Origin: Nocardioides luti
GTDB taxonomy: Bacteria > Actinomycetota > Actinomycetes > Propionibacteriales > Nocardioidaceae
Length of the DNA stretch: 64,000 nucleotides
Assembly: GCF_014212315.1 (NCBI RefSeq)
Contig: NZ_JACKXE010000001.1
Coordinates: 1,488,001 to 1,552,000, forward strand
Direction: 5' to 3'
Positions 45,150 to 53,672 of the stretch are shown here, piece by piece. Each line of letters begins with the position of its first letter. Within the stretch, counting starts at the first letter, position 1. The notes under the pieces are model-generated. The model was not told the DNA's origin and did no database searches. It saw nothing but the letters and a program-made list of their open reading frames with translations. The translations under genes and the position numbers were made by a program.

Positions 45150-45452
45150 GTGAGTGAGTCAGAGACACCGGCCGCCTGGCACCTCATGGGCGCCTACCTC
45201 AACCAGGACTGGTCGGACGACTTCGAGGACGAGTGGGCAGCTGTGGACGCCTTCGTCGCCGAGAGTCCCAGCATTGCACCGCTCCTGCCGGCTGAGATCG
45301 ACTCGGTGCTGGCGTCCGTGACCAGCGAGGGTGGGCTGGAAGCCTGGATCACTGAACAGGGTGCCTCCTACCGACCAGTCCCGGGCGCGACGTACCGGGC
45401 GTTCCTCGAGACCGTGTCCGAGCGCGTGCGGCGCGCGACGCTCCACGGGTGA
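45150..45452 (+). CDS. CdiI-type immunity protein
   Basis: A 100-aa acidic protein preceded by GGAGG about 6 nt before the GTG at 45150. The YLNQDWSDDFEDEW motif matches the CdiI_2-type immunity family, which pairs with RNase A-type toxins. Two helical segments follow (VDAFVAESPS, LPAEIDSVL). It is placed directly behind the toxin and should neutralise it in the producing cell. Confidence 0.82.
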   Translation: MSESETPAAWHLMGAYLNQDWSDDFEDEWAAVDAFVAESPSIAPLLPAEIDSVLASVTSEGGLEAWITEQGASYRPVPGATYRAFLETVSERVRRATLHG

Positions 45453-45473
45453 CGAGCGCACCCTCGCGCACGC

Positions 45474-45764
45474 CGGTGACCTGGCCACCGAAACTGACGC
45501 CTGAACCGTGGCTGGGTCACCGCCGCACCAACCAACCGCACCCCAGCGGTGAGCTGGCCACCGAAACGACCCGGCAAACGGTGGCTGAGTCACCGCCGGG
45601 GTGGCCAGCCACCGCCAGCGGTGCGTCATCAACCCCAGCGTCAGCCCCGGAGGTTGACAGGTCACCGCCGCAGAAGTGAGCCCGCACCCAGCGGTGCGTC
45701 ATCAACCCCAGCGTCAGCCCCGGAGGTTGACAGGTCACCGCCGCAGCGGCGAGCCCGCAGCCAG
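45474..45764. repeat. Four tandem ~73-bp hairpin repeats
   Basis: Copies begin with CGGTG at 45474, 45547, 45619 and 45692, so periods are 73, 72 and 73 bp. All carry GTCACCGCCG-type right arms. Outer stems are CGGTGAC/GTCACCG or shorter. Inner stems are GCCAC(CG)/(CG)GTGGC in copies 1-2 but TCAACC/GGTTGA in copies 3-4, so pairing is kept while bases change. Copies 3 and 4 share 59 identical bp. This is also what fills the 319-bp non-coding gap after the immunity gene. Confidence 0.88.
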
Positions 45765-45771
45765 CCCGGAC

Positions 45772-45978
45772 TCAGTCCGACTCCGACGACTCCGCCTCCA
45801 CGGCCGCAGCAGCGGTTGACCCACCCGCGGACCGGCCGGACTCGAGCCGCTCGTGGAGACGCTCGCGGACCTGTTCCGGCGTGAGCTGCGCGCGTTGGCG
45901 CTGGTCCCGGGCGATGATGACTCCGGTGGCGGCCACCCCGGCCAGCCCCGCGACACCCAGCACTCTCCACAGCTTCAC
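45772..45978 (-). CDS. Small single-pass membrane protein
   Basis: A 68-aa product from the GTG at 45978, with AGGGGAG about 7 nt upstream. Residues 2-25 form a membrane segment (LWRVLGVAGLAGVAATGVII). The tail is charged and coiled-coil-like (DQRQRAQLTPEQVRERLHERL) then Ala/Ser/Glu-rich. No family is recognised. It is divergent from the papain-like gene. Confidence 0.6.
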   Translation of the reverse strand: MKLWRVLGVAGLAGVAATGVIIARDQRQRAQLTPEQVRERLHERLESGRSAGGSTAAAAVEAESSESD

Positions 45979-46026
45979 GAGGACTCCCCTCCATGCGACG
46001 TTCGACGACGACCCCCGGGACCGGCG

Positions 46027-46650
46027 GTGCCTGAGCACCGGCCGGACAGCCGGCTGTCCCTCGACCAGGCGGTCGACCTGACCCGGACCGGCGACCTGTG
46101 GTTGTTCCGTGGCCGCTCGGCCGCGGACCACGCTATCCGCATGGTGACCAACGCACCGGTCAACCACGTCGGCATGGCGGTCGTCCTCGACGACATGCCG
46201 CCGCTGATGTGGCACGCCGAGCTCGGCAAGGGGCTGCCGTGCGTGTGGAGCGGGAGCAACCACCGCGGCGTCCAGCTGCACGACCTGCGCGCGGCGGTCG
46301 AGCAGTGGACCGGCCGCTACGAGCAGCGGGCCTGGCTCCGGCAGCTGGACCTCACGGTCACGCCGGAGATGGACGACGCGGTGCTCCGCACGATCGCCCG
46401 CCTCGACGGGACACCGTTCCCGGCGACGGCGAAGCTGGTGGGGCGCTGGGCGCGGGGGCGGGTACGCCGGGCGGCGTCCGCCGAGATGACCTACTGCGCC
46501 GAGGTCGTGGCCGCGACGTACGCCGCCATGGGGCTGCTCAGCGACGAGCTGCCCACCAACTACTTCGACCCCGGCATGTTCTGGTCCGGCGACGACCTGC
46601 GCCTCGAGCGGGGCGCGCGGCTCGGCGAGGAGATCCGGGTCAGCACCTAG
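46027..46650 (+). CDS. Permuted papain-like (YiiX/NlpC-type) protein
   Basis: A 207-aa cytoplasmic protein. TRTGDLWLFRGRSAADHAIRMVTNAPVNHVGMAVVL contains the His-bearing GDLxxF...NHVGM motif, and MTYCAEVVAATY carries the candidate catalytic Cys. This order, His before Cys, fits the circularly permuted papain-like fold of YiiX/YaeF relatives. Such enzymes are predicted amidases or peptidases acting on lipids or peptides. The GTG at 46027 is the best in-frame start but has no strong Shine-Dalgarno. Confidence 0.7.
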   Translation: MPEHRPDSRLSLDQAVDLTRTGDLWLFRGRSAADHAIRMVTNAPVNHVGMAVVLDDMPPLMWHAELGKGLPCVWSGSNHRGVQLHDLRAAVEQWTGRYEQRAWLRQLDLTVTPEMDDAVLRTIARLDGTPFPATAKLVGRWARGRVRRAASAEMTYCAEVVAATYAAMGLLSDELPTNYFDPGMFWSGDDLRLERGARLGEEIRVST

Positions 46651-46679
46651 TCACGAGGATCACGAGGAGCCACGCGAGG

Positions 46680-47132
46680 TCAGGCGAGCGCCCAGACCCC
46701 CGGCCGCCCCTTGGTCATCAGGCCCTCGGCCACGAGCGCCTGCCGGGCCCGGCGGGCGGCGTACTGCCAGCGCAGCTCGCCCTCGGGTGTCTTCTCGCGA
46801 TCCGACGCGGTGAGCTGGTCCTCGAGCCGGACCTCCAGCTCGAGGAAGAGCGCGTCGGCGTCGAGCTCGCCGCCGGCGTCCTCCAGGGCCGCCACGATGT
46901 GCGGCTTGAGCACGTCGGGCGGGGTCCAGCGGCGCACGACCGGCGGCTTGGCCGGCGCGCCGGGCGTCCGCCCCGAGGACCGGGACGCGGACCCGGACGA
47001 GGACGTGGTCCGCGTCGACACCCGGGAGGCCCGGGGGGCGGCAGGAGCCGGGGGCGGAGGCGGGGGCGCGCCGTGCACGCAGGTCGACAGGGGCAGCTCG
47101 CACAGCTCGCAGTACTCGTCGGCAGTCATCAA
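46680..47132 (-). CDS. Winged-helix protein with N-terminal CxxC
   Basis: A 150-aa protein with an N-terminal CELCELPLSTCVHG zinc-like knot, a Pro/Ser/Arg-rich linker, and a C-terminal domain (about residues 65-150) resembling the N-terminal winged helix of Mrr-type proteins: LKPHIVAALEDAGGELDADALFLELE ... RWQYAARRARQALVAEGLM. No nuclease domain is attached. It may bind DNA. Its ATG could be 47132 or 47129. Confidence 0.65.
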   Translation of the reverse strand: MMTADEYCELCELPLSTCVHGAPPPPPPAPAAPRASRVSTRTTSSSGSASRSSGRTPGAPAKPPVVRRWTPPDVLKPHIVAALEDAGGELDADALFLELEVRLEDQLTASDREKTPEGELRWQYAARRARQALVAEGLMTKGRPGVWALA

Positions 47133-47185
47133 GGGTCCAGCCTACCGAGCCGGGAACTCCCACGTCGGGGGGCGACCCAACTACG

Positions 47186-48268
47186 ATGCAGCACGTGGTT
47201 GACGACGTGTTCCCGGCCTCCGGGGCCTCCGCCGTGGACGACCGCCCGGTGCGGCCTGCCCACACGCTCGTCGACCCCGAGGCACGGCCGCGCCGCCTCG
47301 CCGACCTCCGCTGGCTGCTGCCGGTCTGGGTCCTGGTCGCCGCGTTCGCGCTCGTGACGGCGTACTGGTCCCACCACGTCGGCGTCCCCCTCCGCGACCC
47401 CGAGGGCAAGATGTTCCGCGGCCGGCTCGCCAGCAGCGTGGCGTGGTTCGCCGTGCTCGCGGTCGCCGAGAGCGCCTGGCGCACGCGTCGTACGACGGGG
47501 AGCCTGCGCTCGACCGTCCGGACCTTCCGCGAGCGCTGGCCCTGGCAGCGGGTGGCGCTCGCGCTGTCCGGCCTGCTGGCCTACCACCTCGTCTACGTCT
47601 GCTACCGCAACCTGAAGAGCTGGGACGCCTTCAACACCCCGCAGGACGCCCACCTCGAGGCGTTCGAGCGCTGGATCTTCGCCGGGCACTCGCCGGCCGA
47701 CCTGCTGCACGAGATCCTGGGGCAGCACTACGCGGCGTACGTCCTGGCCGAGATCTACCAGGCCTTCACCTACTTCGTGCCGTTCTCCGTCGTGGCCTGC
47801 CTGGTCTTCACCCAGCGGATCCGCCAGGGCTTCGTCTTCCTCACCGCCGGCATGTGGGTGTGGGTGCTGGGCGTGGGGTCCTACTACCTCATCCCGACGC
47901 TCGGCCCGTTCGCCTCGGCGCCCGCCGACTTCGCCGGGCTCACCCACACCGGCGTGACGTCGACGCAGGCGGAGTACCTCACCGAGCGCCTGCAGCTGCT
48001 CACCGACCGCGGCGCGCCCGACGCGTTCGCGAGCATCTCGGCCTTCGCCAGCCTGCACGTGGCCTTCACCTGCACGATCGTGCTGATGCTGCGCTACTAC
48101 GGCCAGGACCGGCTGGCGCGGATCATGACCGTCTACCTCGCCGCGGTGATGGTCGCGACCGTCTACTTCGGCATGCACTTCGTCGTCGACGACATCGCCG
48201 GCGTGCTGCTCGCCCTCGCCGCCGTGCACCTGGCCCGCCTGATGATCTGGCCCCGGGGACGCACGTGA
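47186..48268 (+). CDS. PAP2-superfamily membrane phosphatase/transferase
   Basis: A 360-aa integral membrane protein with about seven segments. The PAP2 signature is split as usual: SISAFASLHVAF with catalytic His, then YFGMHFVVDDIAG with the second His and Asp. This form resembles inositol phosphorylceramide synthase-like enzymes, which transfer head groups of polyprenyl or phospholipids. The GTGA overlap couples it to the next gene, so the two probably act on the same envelope glycolipid. Confidence 0.85.
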   Translation: MQHVVDDVFPASGASAVDDRPVRPAHTLVDPEARPRRLADLRWLLPVWVLVAAFALVTAYWSHHVGVPLRDPEGKMFRGRLASSVAWFAVLAVAESAWRTRRTTGSLRSTVRTFRERWPWQRVALALSGLLAYHLVYVCYRNLKSWDAFNTPQDAHLEAFERWIFAGHSPADLLHEILGQHYAAYVLAEIYQAFTYFVPFSVVACLVFTQRIRQGFVFLTAGMWVWVLGVGSYYLIPTLGPFASAPADFAGLTHTGVTSTQAEYLTERLQLLTDRGAPDAFASISAFASLHVAFTCTIVLMLRYYGQDRLARIMTVYLAAVMVATVYFGMHFVVDDIAGVLLALAAVHLARLMIWPRGRT

Positions 48269-50022
48269 CCCGACTGGCCCGGATCGCCGCGCACCCCGTG
48301 CTCGTGGCCTCCGCGGTCGCGGCCGTCCTGCACGTGCTCTGGTGGTGGCTGCTCGCCAACAGCGGCGGCGACATCGCGGCGCAGGACGCGTGGGCCGAGT
48401 TCGCGCGCGACCACCCGGGCAGCGCCTACACGTTCGCGTGGTACGGCGGGATGCACCCGGTCTCGTACAGCGTGCTGTCGCCCTACCTGATGGCGGCGCT
48501 CGGCGTCCGCACCACGATGATGGTCGCCGGCACCCTCTCCTCGGGGCTCCTGGCGCTGCTCCTGGTGCGGAGCAGGGCGATCGAGCGGCCGTTGTGGCCG
48601 GCGCTCTACGGCGCGCTGGCCTTCGCCGGCAACGCCGTGTCCGGGCGGGTCACCTTCGGCCTCGGCGCGCTCTTCGCGCTCGCCGCGGTCGCGGTCGTCT
48701 TCGCGTGGCCGAGCCGGTGGCGCACCGACCGTCGCTGGCACCGCGTCCTGCGGGGCCTGGCCGCCGCGCTGCTCGCCGCCACCGCCACCGCCGCCTCGCC
48801 GGTCGCCGGCCTCTTCCTCGGGATCGCGGCCGCCGCGCTCTGGCTGGACCGCCGCCGCCCCGCGGCGTACGCCCTCGGCGTCCCGCCCGTCCTCGTCGTC
48901 GCGCTCTCGGCCTGGCTGTTCCCCTTCTCCGGGCAGCAGCCGATGCACTTCGGCTCCGCGGTGCTGCCGTTCCTCACCGGCGTCGCGCTCTGGCTGCTCG
49001 CGCCGAAGGGATGGCGCTCGGTGCGCATCGGGGCCGCGGTGTACGCCGTCGCGGTGCTCGCCGTGTGGCTGATCCCGTCCCCCATCGGCACCAACGTGTC
49101 GCGGCTCGGCCTGACCTTCGGCGGCGTGCTCCTCGTGGCCGTCGCGACCCGGCGCCGCCGGACCCGGCCGCTGCCGGTCCGGCGCTGGGTGTCGGCCGCC
49201 CTGGCCACCGTGCTGCTGGCGGTCGCGATCACCACCTCCACCGTCTGGCAGGTCGCCACCGCCGCCCGCGACGCGATCACCACCTCCACCCCGGCCGCGT
49301 GGGCGATCGACATCAAGCCGCTGATCGCCGAGCTGGCCCGGCGCGACGCACGCTTCGGCCGCGTCGAGGTGGTGCCGAGCCGCAGCCACGCGGAGTCGTC
49401 CGCGCTGGCGCCGTACGCCAACCTGGCCCGCGGCTGGAACCGTCAGGCCGACGCCGAGCGCAACCCGCTCTTCTACGGCGACGAGCTGCTGACGCCGACG
49501 GCCTACCACGACTGGCTCCACCGCTGGGCGGTCCACTACGTGGTGCTCCCGGTGGGGGCGCCCGACGCCGCCGCCGCGCAGGAGGCGGCGCTGGTCGCGT
49601 CGGGGCTGCCCTACCTGCGCCACGTGTGGTCGAACGCCTCCTGGCGCCTGTACGAGGTGCGCGACCCGGCCCCACTCGCCGACGAGCCGGCGGTGGTCAC
49701 GTCGTTCGACGCCACCGGCGTCACGCTCTACCTCCCCCGCGCCGCCGACGTCGTCGTGCGCATCCCCGACTCCCCCTGGCTGAGCCTGCTCGACGGCACC
49801 GGCAGCCCGATCGCGCCGCCGGAGGTGCAGCCGGACCTGAGCGTCGTCAACGTCGACGGCTGCCTGAGCATCGGCCCGGTCCCCGCCGTCGACGGGCAGC
49901 CCGAGGACGACTGGACGGTGCTGCACGCCCCGAAGGCCGGCACCTACCGCATCGCCGCGCCGTACAAGCTGCCCCGCGGCACCGCCTGCCCCGACGCCAT
50001 GCTGGAGCCGGCGGCGCCCTGA
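48265..50022 (+). CDS. Polytopic membrane protein, GT-C-like
   Basis: A 585-aa protein from the GTG at 48265, which overlaps the PAP2 stop. An acidic first loop (GGDIAAQDAWAEFA) with two Asp residues after TM1, some ten membrane segments, and a 230-aa extracytoplasmic C-terminal domain recall GT-C sugar transferases acting on polyprenyl-linked donors. I cannot assign a GT family. The genome-typical label would be integral membrane protein. It converges with rlmC. Confidence 0.7.
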   Translation: MTRLARIAAHPVLVASAVAAVLHVLWWWLLANSGGDIAAQDAWAEFARDHPGSAYTFAWYGGMHPVSYSVLSPYLMAALGVRTTMMVAGTLSSGLLALLLVRSRAIERPLWPALYGALAFAGNAVSGRVTFGLGALFALAAVAVVFAWPSRWRTDRRWHRVLRGLAAALLAATATAASPVAGLFLGIAAAALWLDRRRPAAYALGVPPVLVVALSAWLFPFSGQQPMHFGSAVLPFLTGVALWLLAPKGWRSVRIGAAVYAVAVLAVWLIPSPIGTNVSRLGLTFGGVLLVAVATRRRRTRPLPVRRWVSAALATVLLAVAITTSTVWQVATAARDAITTSTPAAWAIDIKPLIAELARRDARFGRVEVVPSRSHAESSALAPYANLARGWNRQADAERNPLFYGDELLTPTAYHDWLHRWAVHYVVLPVGAPDAAAAQEAALVASGLPYLRHVWSNASWRLYEVRDPAPLADEPAVVTSFDATGVTLYLPRAADVVVRIPDSPWLSLLDGTGSPIAPPEVQPDLSVVNVDGCLSIGPVPAVDGQPEDDWTVLHAPKAGTYRIAAPYKLPRGTACPDAMLEPAAP

Positions 50023-50033
50023 CGCCCTGACGC

Positions 50034-51197
50034 TCAGCCGCGGGCGAGCAGCACCAGCACCTCGTCGTGGGTGGTGTTGGGGAACATGTCGAGCACCCGG
50101 CCGCGGACCACCCGCAGCGACGGCATGGCGGCGATGTCGCGGGCGAGGCTCTGCGCGTTGCAGCTCGAGTAGACGACGTGCCGCACCCCCGACGACTCCA
50201 GCCAGCCGGCCAGCTCGGCGCCGATGCCGCGCCGCGGCGGGTTCACGACGACGAGGTCGGGCGGCGCGTCCGCGCCGAGGGCGTACGCCGTCGCGTCGGC
50301 CGCCCGGAAGTCGACCCGCCCCGCGTCCCGCGCGAGCCCCGCGTCCCCCGCGAGCCCGGCCTCGGCCGCGGAGGCCCGGGCGCTCTCGATCGCCTGCTCG
50401 CTGACCTCGACCCCGACGATGTCGCGCCCGGGGCCGGCCAGGTGCAGCGCGAAGCCACCGACTCCGCAGTACAGGTCCCACACCGACCGGGGCGCGAGCT
50501 CGTCCACCCAGGCGGCGGCCTGGCGGTAGAGCGCCGCCGCCACATCGGTGTTGGTCTGGAAGAAGCTCTGCGGGCGCAGGTGCAGCGCGACCCCGTTGAC
50601 CCGCATCGTCAGCGTCCCGGCCGTCGTCAGCACGATCTCGCGCTCGCCCTCGAGGACCGCCTTGTGGTCGGGCTGCAGGTTGACCGACACGACCCGCACC
50701 GCGGGCAGGGCCTTCAGCAGCCACGGCAGGTGCTTGCGCAGCCGGGCGACCGGCTCCTGCGAGCGCAGCACCAGCCGCACCATCAGCTCGCCGTCGGGCG
50801 ACTCGGTCACCAGCAGGTGCTTGAGCTCACCGCGCCGGGTCGGGACGTCGTACGGCGTCAGGCCGGCGCGCGAGACCAGCTCGGCCAGCACCGGCAGGGC
50901 CGCGTGCAGGCCGGGCGTGTGCAGCGGGCAGTCGCGCAGGTCGGTGCCGCGCCCGTCCGGGCGCAGGATGCCCAGCGTCGGCTCGTCGACCGTGCCGGCC
51001 ACGACCATCTTCGCCTTGTTGCGGAAGCCCTCCTGCGGGCTGGTCACCGAGGGCAGCCACGCGACGCCACCCGGCCCGGCCAGCGGGTCCAGCAGGGCGT
51101 GCGCCTCGGCCTCCTTGCCGGCCAGCTGCGCGTCGTACGGCACCTCGAGGAGCGTGCACGAGCGGCACCGGAGGCTGTCGTAGTAGTCGCACTGCAT
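50034..51197 (-). CDS. rlmC: 23S rRNA (uracil-C5)-methyltransferase RlmC/RumA-family
   Basis: A 387-aa SAM-dependent enzyme that methylates U747-type sites of 23S rRNA. The N-terminal Fe-S cluster has C3, C11, C14 and C90, exactly the RlmC pattern. LRPQSFFQTNTDVAAALY and DLYCGVGGFALHLA precede the catalytic SSCNAQSLARD with Cys. There is no TRAM domain, as expected for RlmC. It stands alone on the minus strand between the GT-C-like gene and the secreted esterase. Confidence 0.95.
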   Translation of the reverse strand: MQCDYYDSLRCRSCTLLEVPYDAQLAGKEAEAHALLDPLAGPGGVAWLPSVTSPQEGFRNKAKMVVAGTVDEPTLGILRPDGRGTDLRDCPLHTPGLHAALPVLAELVSRAGLTPYDVPTRRGELKHLLVTESPDGELMVRLVLRSQEPVARLRKHLPWLLKALPAVRVVSVNLQPDHKAVLEGEREIVLTTAGTLTMRVNGVALHLRPQSFFQTNTDVAAALYRQAAAWVDELAPRSVWDLYCGVGGFALHLAGPGRDIVGVEVSEQAIESARASAAEAGLAGDAGLARDAGRVDFRAADATAYALGADAPPDLVVVNPPRRGIGAELAGWLESSGVRHVVYSSCNAQSLARDIAAMPSLRVVRGRVLDMFPNTTHDEVLVLLARG

Positions 51198-51226
51198 GGG
51201 ACCGCCAGATTAGTGGCGGTCCCCCG

Positions 51227-53578
51227 TCAGCGGCAGGGCACCCGCACGACCTGGCGACCCGACGTCACGTGCAGCACCCGGTCGCGCCCGGGCAGGTGCG
51301 CCAGCCGCACGGCCGACGGCCCGTCCGAGCGGACCACGAAGCGGCCGCAGGTCAGCCCGGCGCGCGCCAGGTCGACGGTCACCGACCGCATGTTGTCGAG
51401 CCGCAGCACCAGCTGGCGGCGGTGCGGCAGCGGCTGGCCGTGCGTCCACGACAGGTCGCTCACCGACGCCGGCAGCGGCGCGTCCACCGGCGTGGGGCCG
51501 GTCCGCGTGACGCCGTGGCGGTCGAAGCGGACCCCGAACGAGCGGGCCCGCACCCGGGCGATCGAGCCGGCGCCGTCCTGGCGGGCCTTGAAGTGCGAGA
51601 GCCAGTACGCCGTGGTTGCGCCGATCCCGAGGGCGGGACGGTTGAGGTGCGGGCGCCAGGTGAAGTTGATGCGCGGCGGGTTGCGGAGCACCCGCGGCGT
51701 GCCGAGCCCGTCGACGACCGTGTCGAAGCGGTCCTGCGTGGCCCACTCGAGGTGGTCCTCGCCGGGGTAGCGGACGAACAGGTGCCGCTGCCCGGCCCGG
51801 TCGAACCGGCCGACCTGCGCCTCGACGGAGGTGAACGGGACCAGCTGGTCCTCGGTGCCCTGCCCGATCCGGTAGGGCATCCAGCGCGCGTTGCGCACCA
51901 GCGGACCGGTGCCGCCGTCGGTGCTGCACCGCCCGGGCACCGCGCCGCTGCCGGACTGGTTGCCGTCCAGCGTCACGCCGCACTGCGGCGGCCCGGCCAG
52001 GGTGACCGCGCCGGCGTAGAGATCGGGGTGCGCGAGACCGAGCTCGTACGTCGCGAAGCCGCCCATCGAGTAGCCGGTGATCATCGTGCGTCGCGGATCG
52101 AGGCGGTAGGCCGCACCGAGCTCGCGCCACACCGACCAGTAGTCGTTCTCGGCCTCGTCGAAGTACCACCCGTCCGGGCCGAACCCGAGCGTCGTCGCGC
52201 AGATGGAGCCGCGCCGCTCGCACAGCTGCTGCAGCAGGCGCGGGTTGAGGGCGCCGTACTGGTTGTGGTTGACCGACAGCGAGTGCAGCACCCAGGTGAG
52301 CGGTGCCTTCGCGCCGGTCGCGCCGCCGCGGTAGCCCTTCGGCACGTAGACGCCGTAGGGCTGGATCCGGCCCAAGTAGTTGGGGCGGCCGTCGCCGTCC
52401 GCGCCGCCCTGGTCGTCGGTGATGCCCTGGCCGAGCCGGAGCGAGGTGACGTACCACCGGTTGCTGTAGCCGTGGCGGACCGGCTCACGTGTCGACGCCT
52501 TCGCGCGCAGCCGCGCCCAGCTGATCTTCTGGCTGAACGTCGACACGTCGCCGCCGGCGAGGGTGTCGGCCTGGTTGTCCTCCATCCAGAAGTTGCCGGT
52601 GACGAAGCGGGCCTGGCCGTCCGCGCCGATCTGGTCGAAGGGCGGGATGCTCGCGGCGCCGCTCTGGTAGGCCGCGACGAGGGCGGAGGTCATGCCGTCG
52701 GTGTGCACCGGGTCCTCCTGGCCGACGCTGCGGAAGGCCAGGTTGTAGACGTGGGCCGCGCCCACGGGCAGGGTCGCGCTGGGGTCGACGTACGGCGCCG
52801 CCATCGTCGTGCCGTCGTCGGAGGCGAGGCCGGTGCCGAGCCGGACGCGCCAGTCGCCGGAGGCGGGCAGCACGCTGCGCGGCACCTTGACGACGAAGGA
52901 GCGGGCCCGCTTGTCCACCGTCAGCCGCCCGCCGGCGGTGGTGACGTCGGTGGCCTTGCCGGTGGCCAGGTCGATCACCCGCGCACCACGCGAGGAGACC
53001 ACGAGGGCGGTGTCGATGCCCGGCGAGGTGACGCCCGCGTCGGCCGGCCACTCGCTGACGCCGGTCGTCGCGTCGTCGTCGGTGTCGAAGGTCCACACCG
53101 CGATCGGGACCTTGGGGTCCACGAGGGTGTTCCAGTCGACGCGCCAGTAGGTCGCGCTCGCGTCCGCGCCCGTCGCGGCGACGAACACGTCCGCGCCGTT
53201 CTGGTGGGCCGGGCCGTCGGGGTACTGGTAGACGCCCTGGGTCGGGGCCAGCCGCGAGATGTTCGCCGCGGTGAAGCCGCCGGGGATCGCGGCGCCCTTG
53301 TCGTCGTAGACGAAGTCCGACCAGTACGACGCCCCGCCGTGCAGCACGCCGGTGCCCGAGGTGTGCGACAGCCGCTGGGCGAACGGCCAGCCGGCCGGCA
53401 CGGGCAGCTTCGGCGCCGGGCGGTGCGCGGCCGCGGGGGCGTCACGCGGGACGTCCCGGGGACCTGGGGCGGCCGTGGCGGGCGCGAGCGGCAGGACCGC
53501 CGCCGCGAGGGCGGCGGAGACCGCGACGGCGGCGAGGCGGGTGGGACGGATGACGCGACGAGTGGCCGGGTGCGGCAC
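51227..53578 (-). CDS. Large secreted esterase with N-terminal beta domain
   Basis: A 783-aa exported protein. The GTG at 53578 follows GGAGG and opens a signal peptide (about residues 1-40). Residues 60-280 form a beta-rich, glucodextranase-like module with the WTFDTDDDATTGVSEWP motif. A PHB depolymerase-like alpha/beta hydrolase (about 380-650) has nucleophile S504 in GYSMGG and GEDHLEW with the His. The C-terminus (650-783) is a beta-rich domain. It may act on polyesters or wall-linked esters. It is divergent from the GGT gene. Confidence 0.8.
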   Translation of the reverse strand: MPHPATRRVIRPTRLAAVAVSAALAAAVLPLAPATAAPGPRDVPRDAPAAAHRPAPKLPVPAGWPFAQRLSHTSGTGVLHGGASYWSDFVYDDKGAAIPGGFTAANISRLAPTQGVYQYPDGPAHQNGADVFVAATGADASATYWRVDWNTLVDPKVPIAVWTFDTDDDATTGVSEWPADAGVTSPGIDTALVVSSRGARVIDLATGKATDVTTAGGRLTVDKRARSFVVKVPRSVLPASGDWRVRLGTGLASDDGTTMAAPYVDPSATLPVGAAHVYNLAFRSVGQEDPVHTDGMTSALVAAYQSGAASIPPFDQIGADGQARFVTGNFWMEDNQADTLAGGDVSTFSQKISWARLRAKASTREPVRHGYSNRWYVTSLRLGQGITDDQGGADGDGRPNYLGRIQPYGVYVPKGYRGGATGAKAPLTWVLHSLSVNHNQYGALNPRLLQQLCERRGSICATTLGFGPDGWYFDEAENDYWSVWRELGAAYRLDPRRTMITGYSMGGFATYELGLAHPDLYAGAVTLAGPPQCGVTLDGNQSGSGAVPGRCSTDGGTGPLVRNARWMPYRIGQGTEDQLVPFTSVEAQVGRFDRAGQRHLFVRYPGEDHLEWATQDRFDTVVDGLGTPRVLRNPPRINFTWRPHLNRPALGIGATTAYWLSHFKARQDGAGSIARVRARSFGVRFDRHGVTRTGPTPVDAPLPASVSDLSWTHGQPLPHRRQLVLRLDNMRSVTVDLARAGLTCGRFVVRSDGPSAVRLAHLPGRDRVLHVTSGRQVVRVPCR

Positions 53579-53624
53579 GAGACCTCCAAGGTGTCCTGGG
53601 TGCAACGGCCGCACGTACCCCTTC

Positions 53625-53640
53625 GTTACGGAGGAGTAAC
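53625..53640. promoter_or_regulatory. Inverted repeat between esterase and GGT genes
   Basis: GTTAC and GTAAC with a 6-nt centre lie in the 94-bp divergent gap. It could be an operator for either gene; there is no adjacent regulator. Confidence 0.3.
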
Positions 53641-53672
53641 AGCCCGTCCGCGCGGCCCGGTACCTTGCGCGC

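Noticed and set aside
45449..45679. A small plus-strand gene in the repeat array
   Set aside because: The frame is generated by the tandem repeats and has no Shine-Dalgarno sequence or conserved features.
45474..45764. A CRISPR array
   Set aside because: Units are head to tail without unique spacers, copies differ in sequence, and no cas gene is nearby.
48163..50724. An 853-codon minus-strand frame
   Set aside because: It is antisense to the GT-C-like gene with Arg/Gly/Glu-rich shadow composition.
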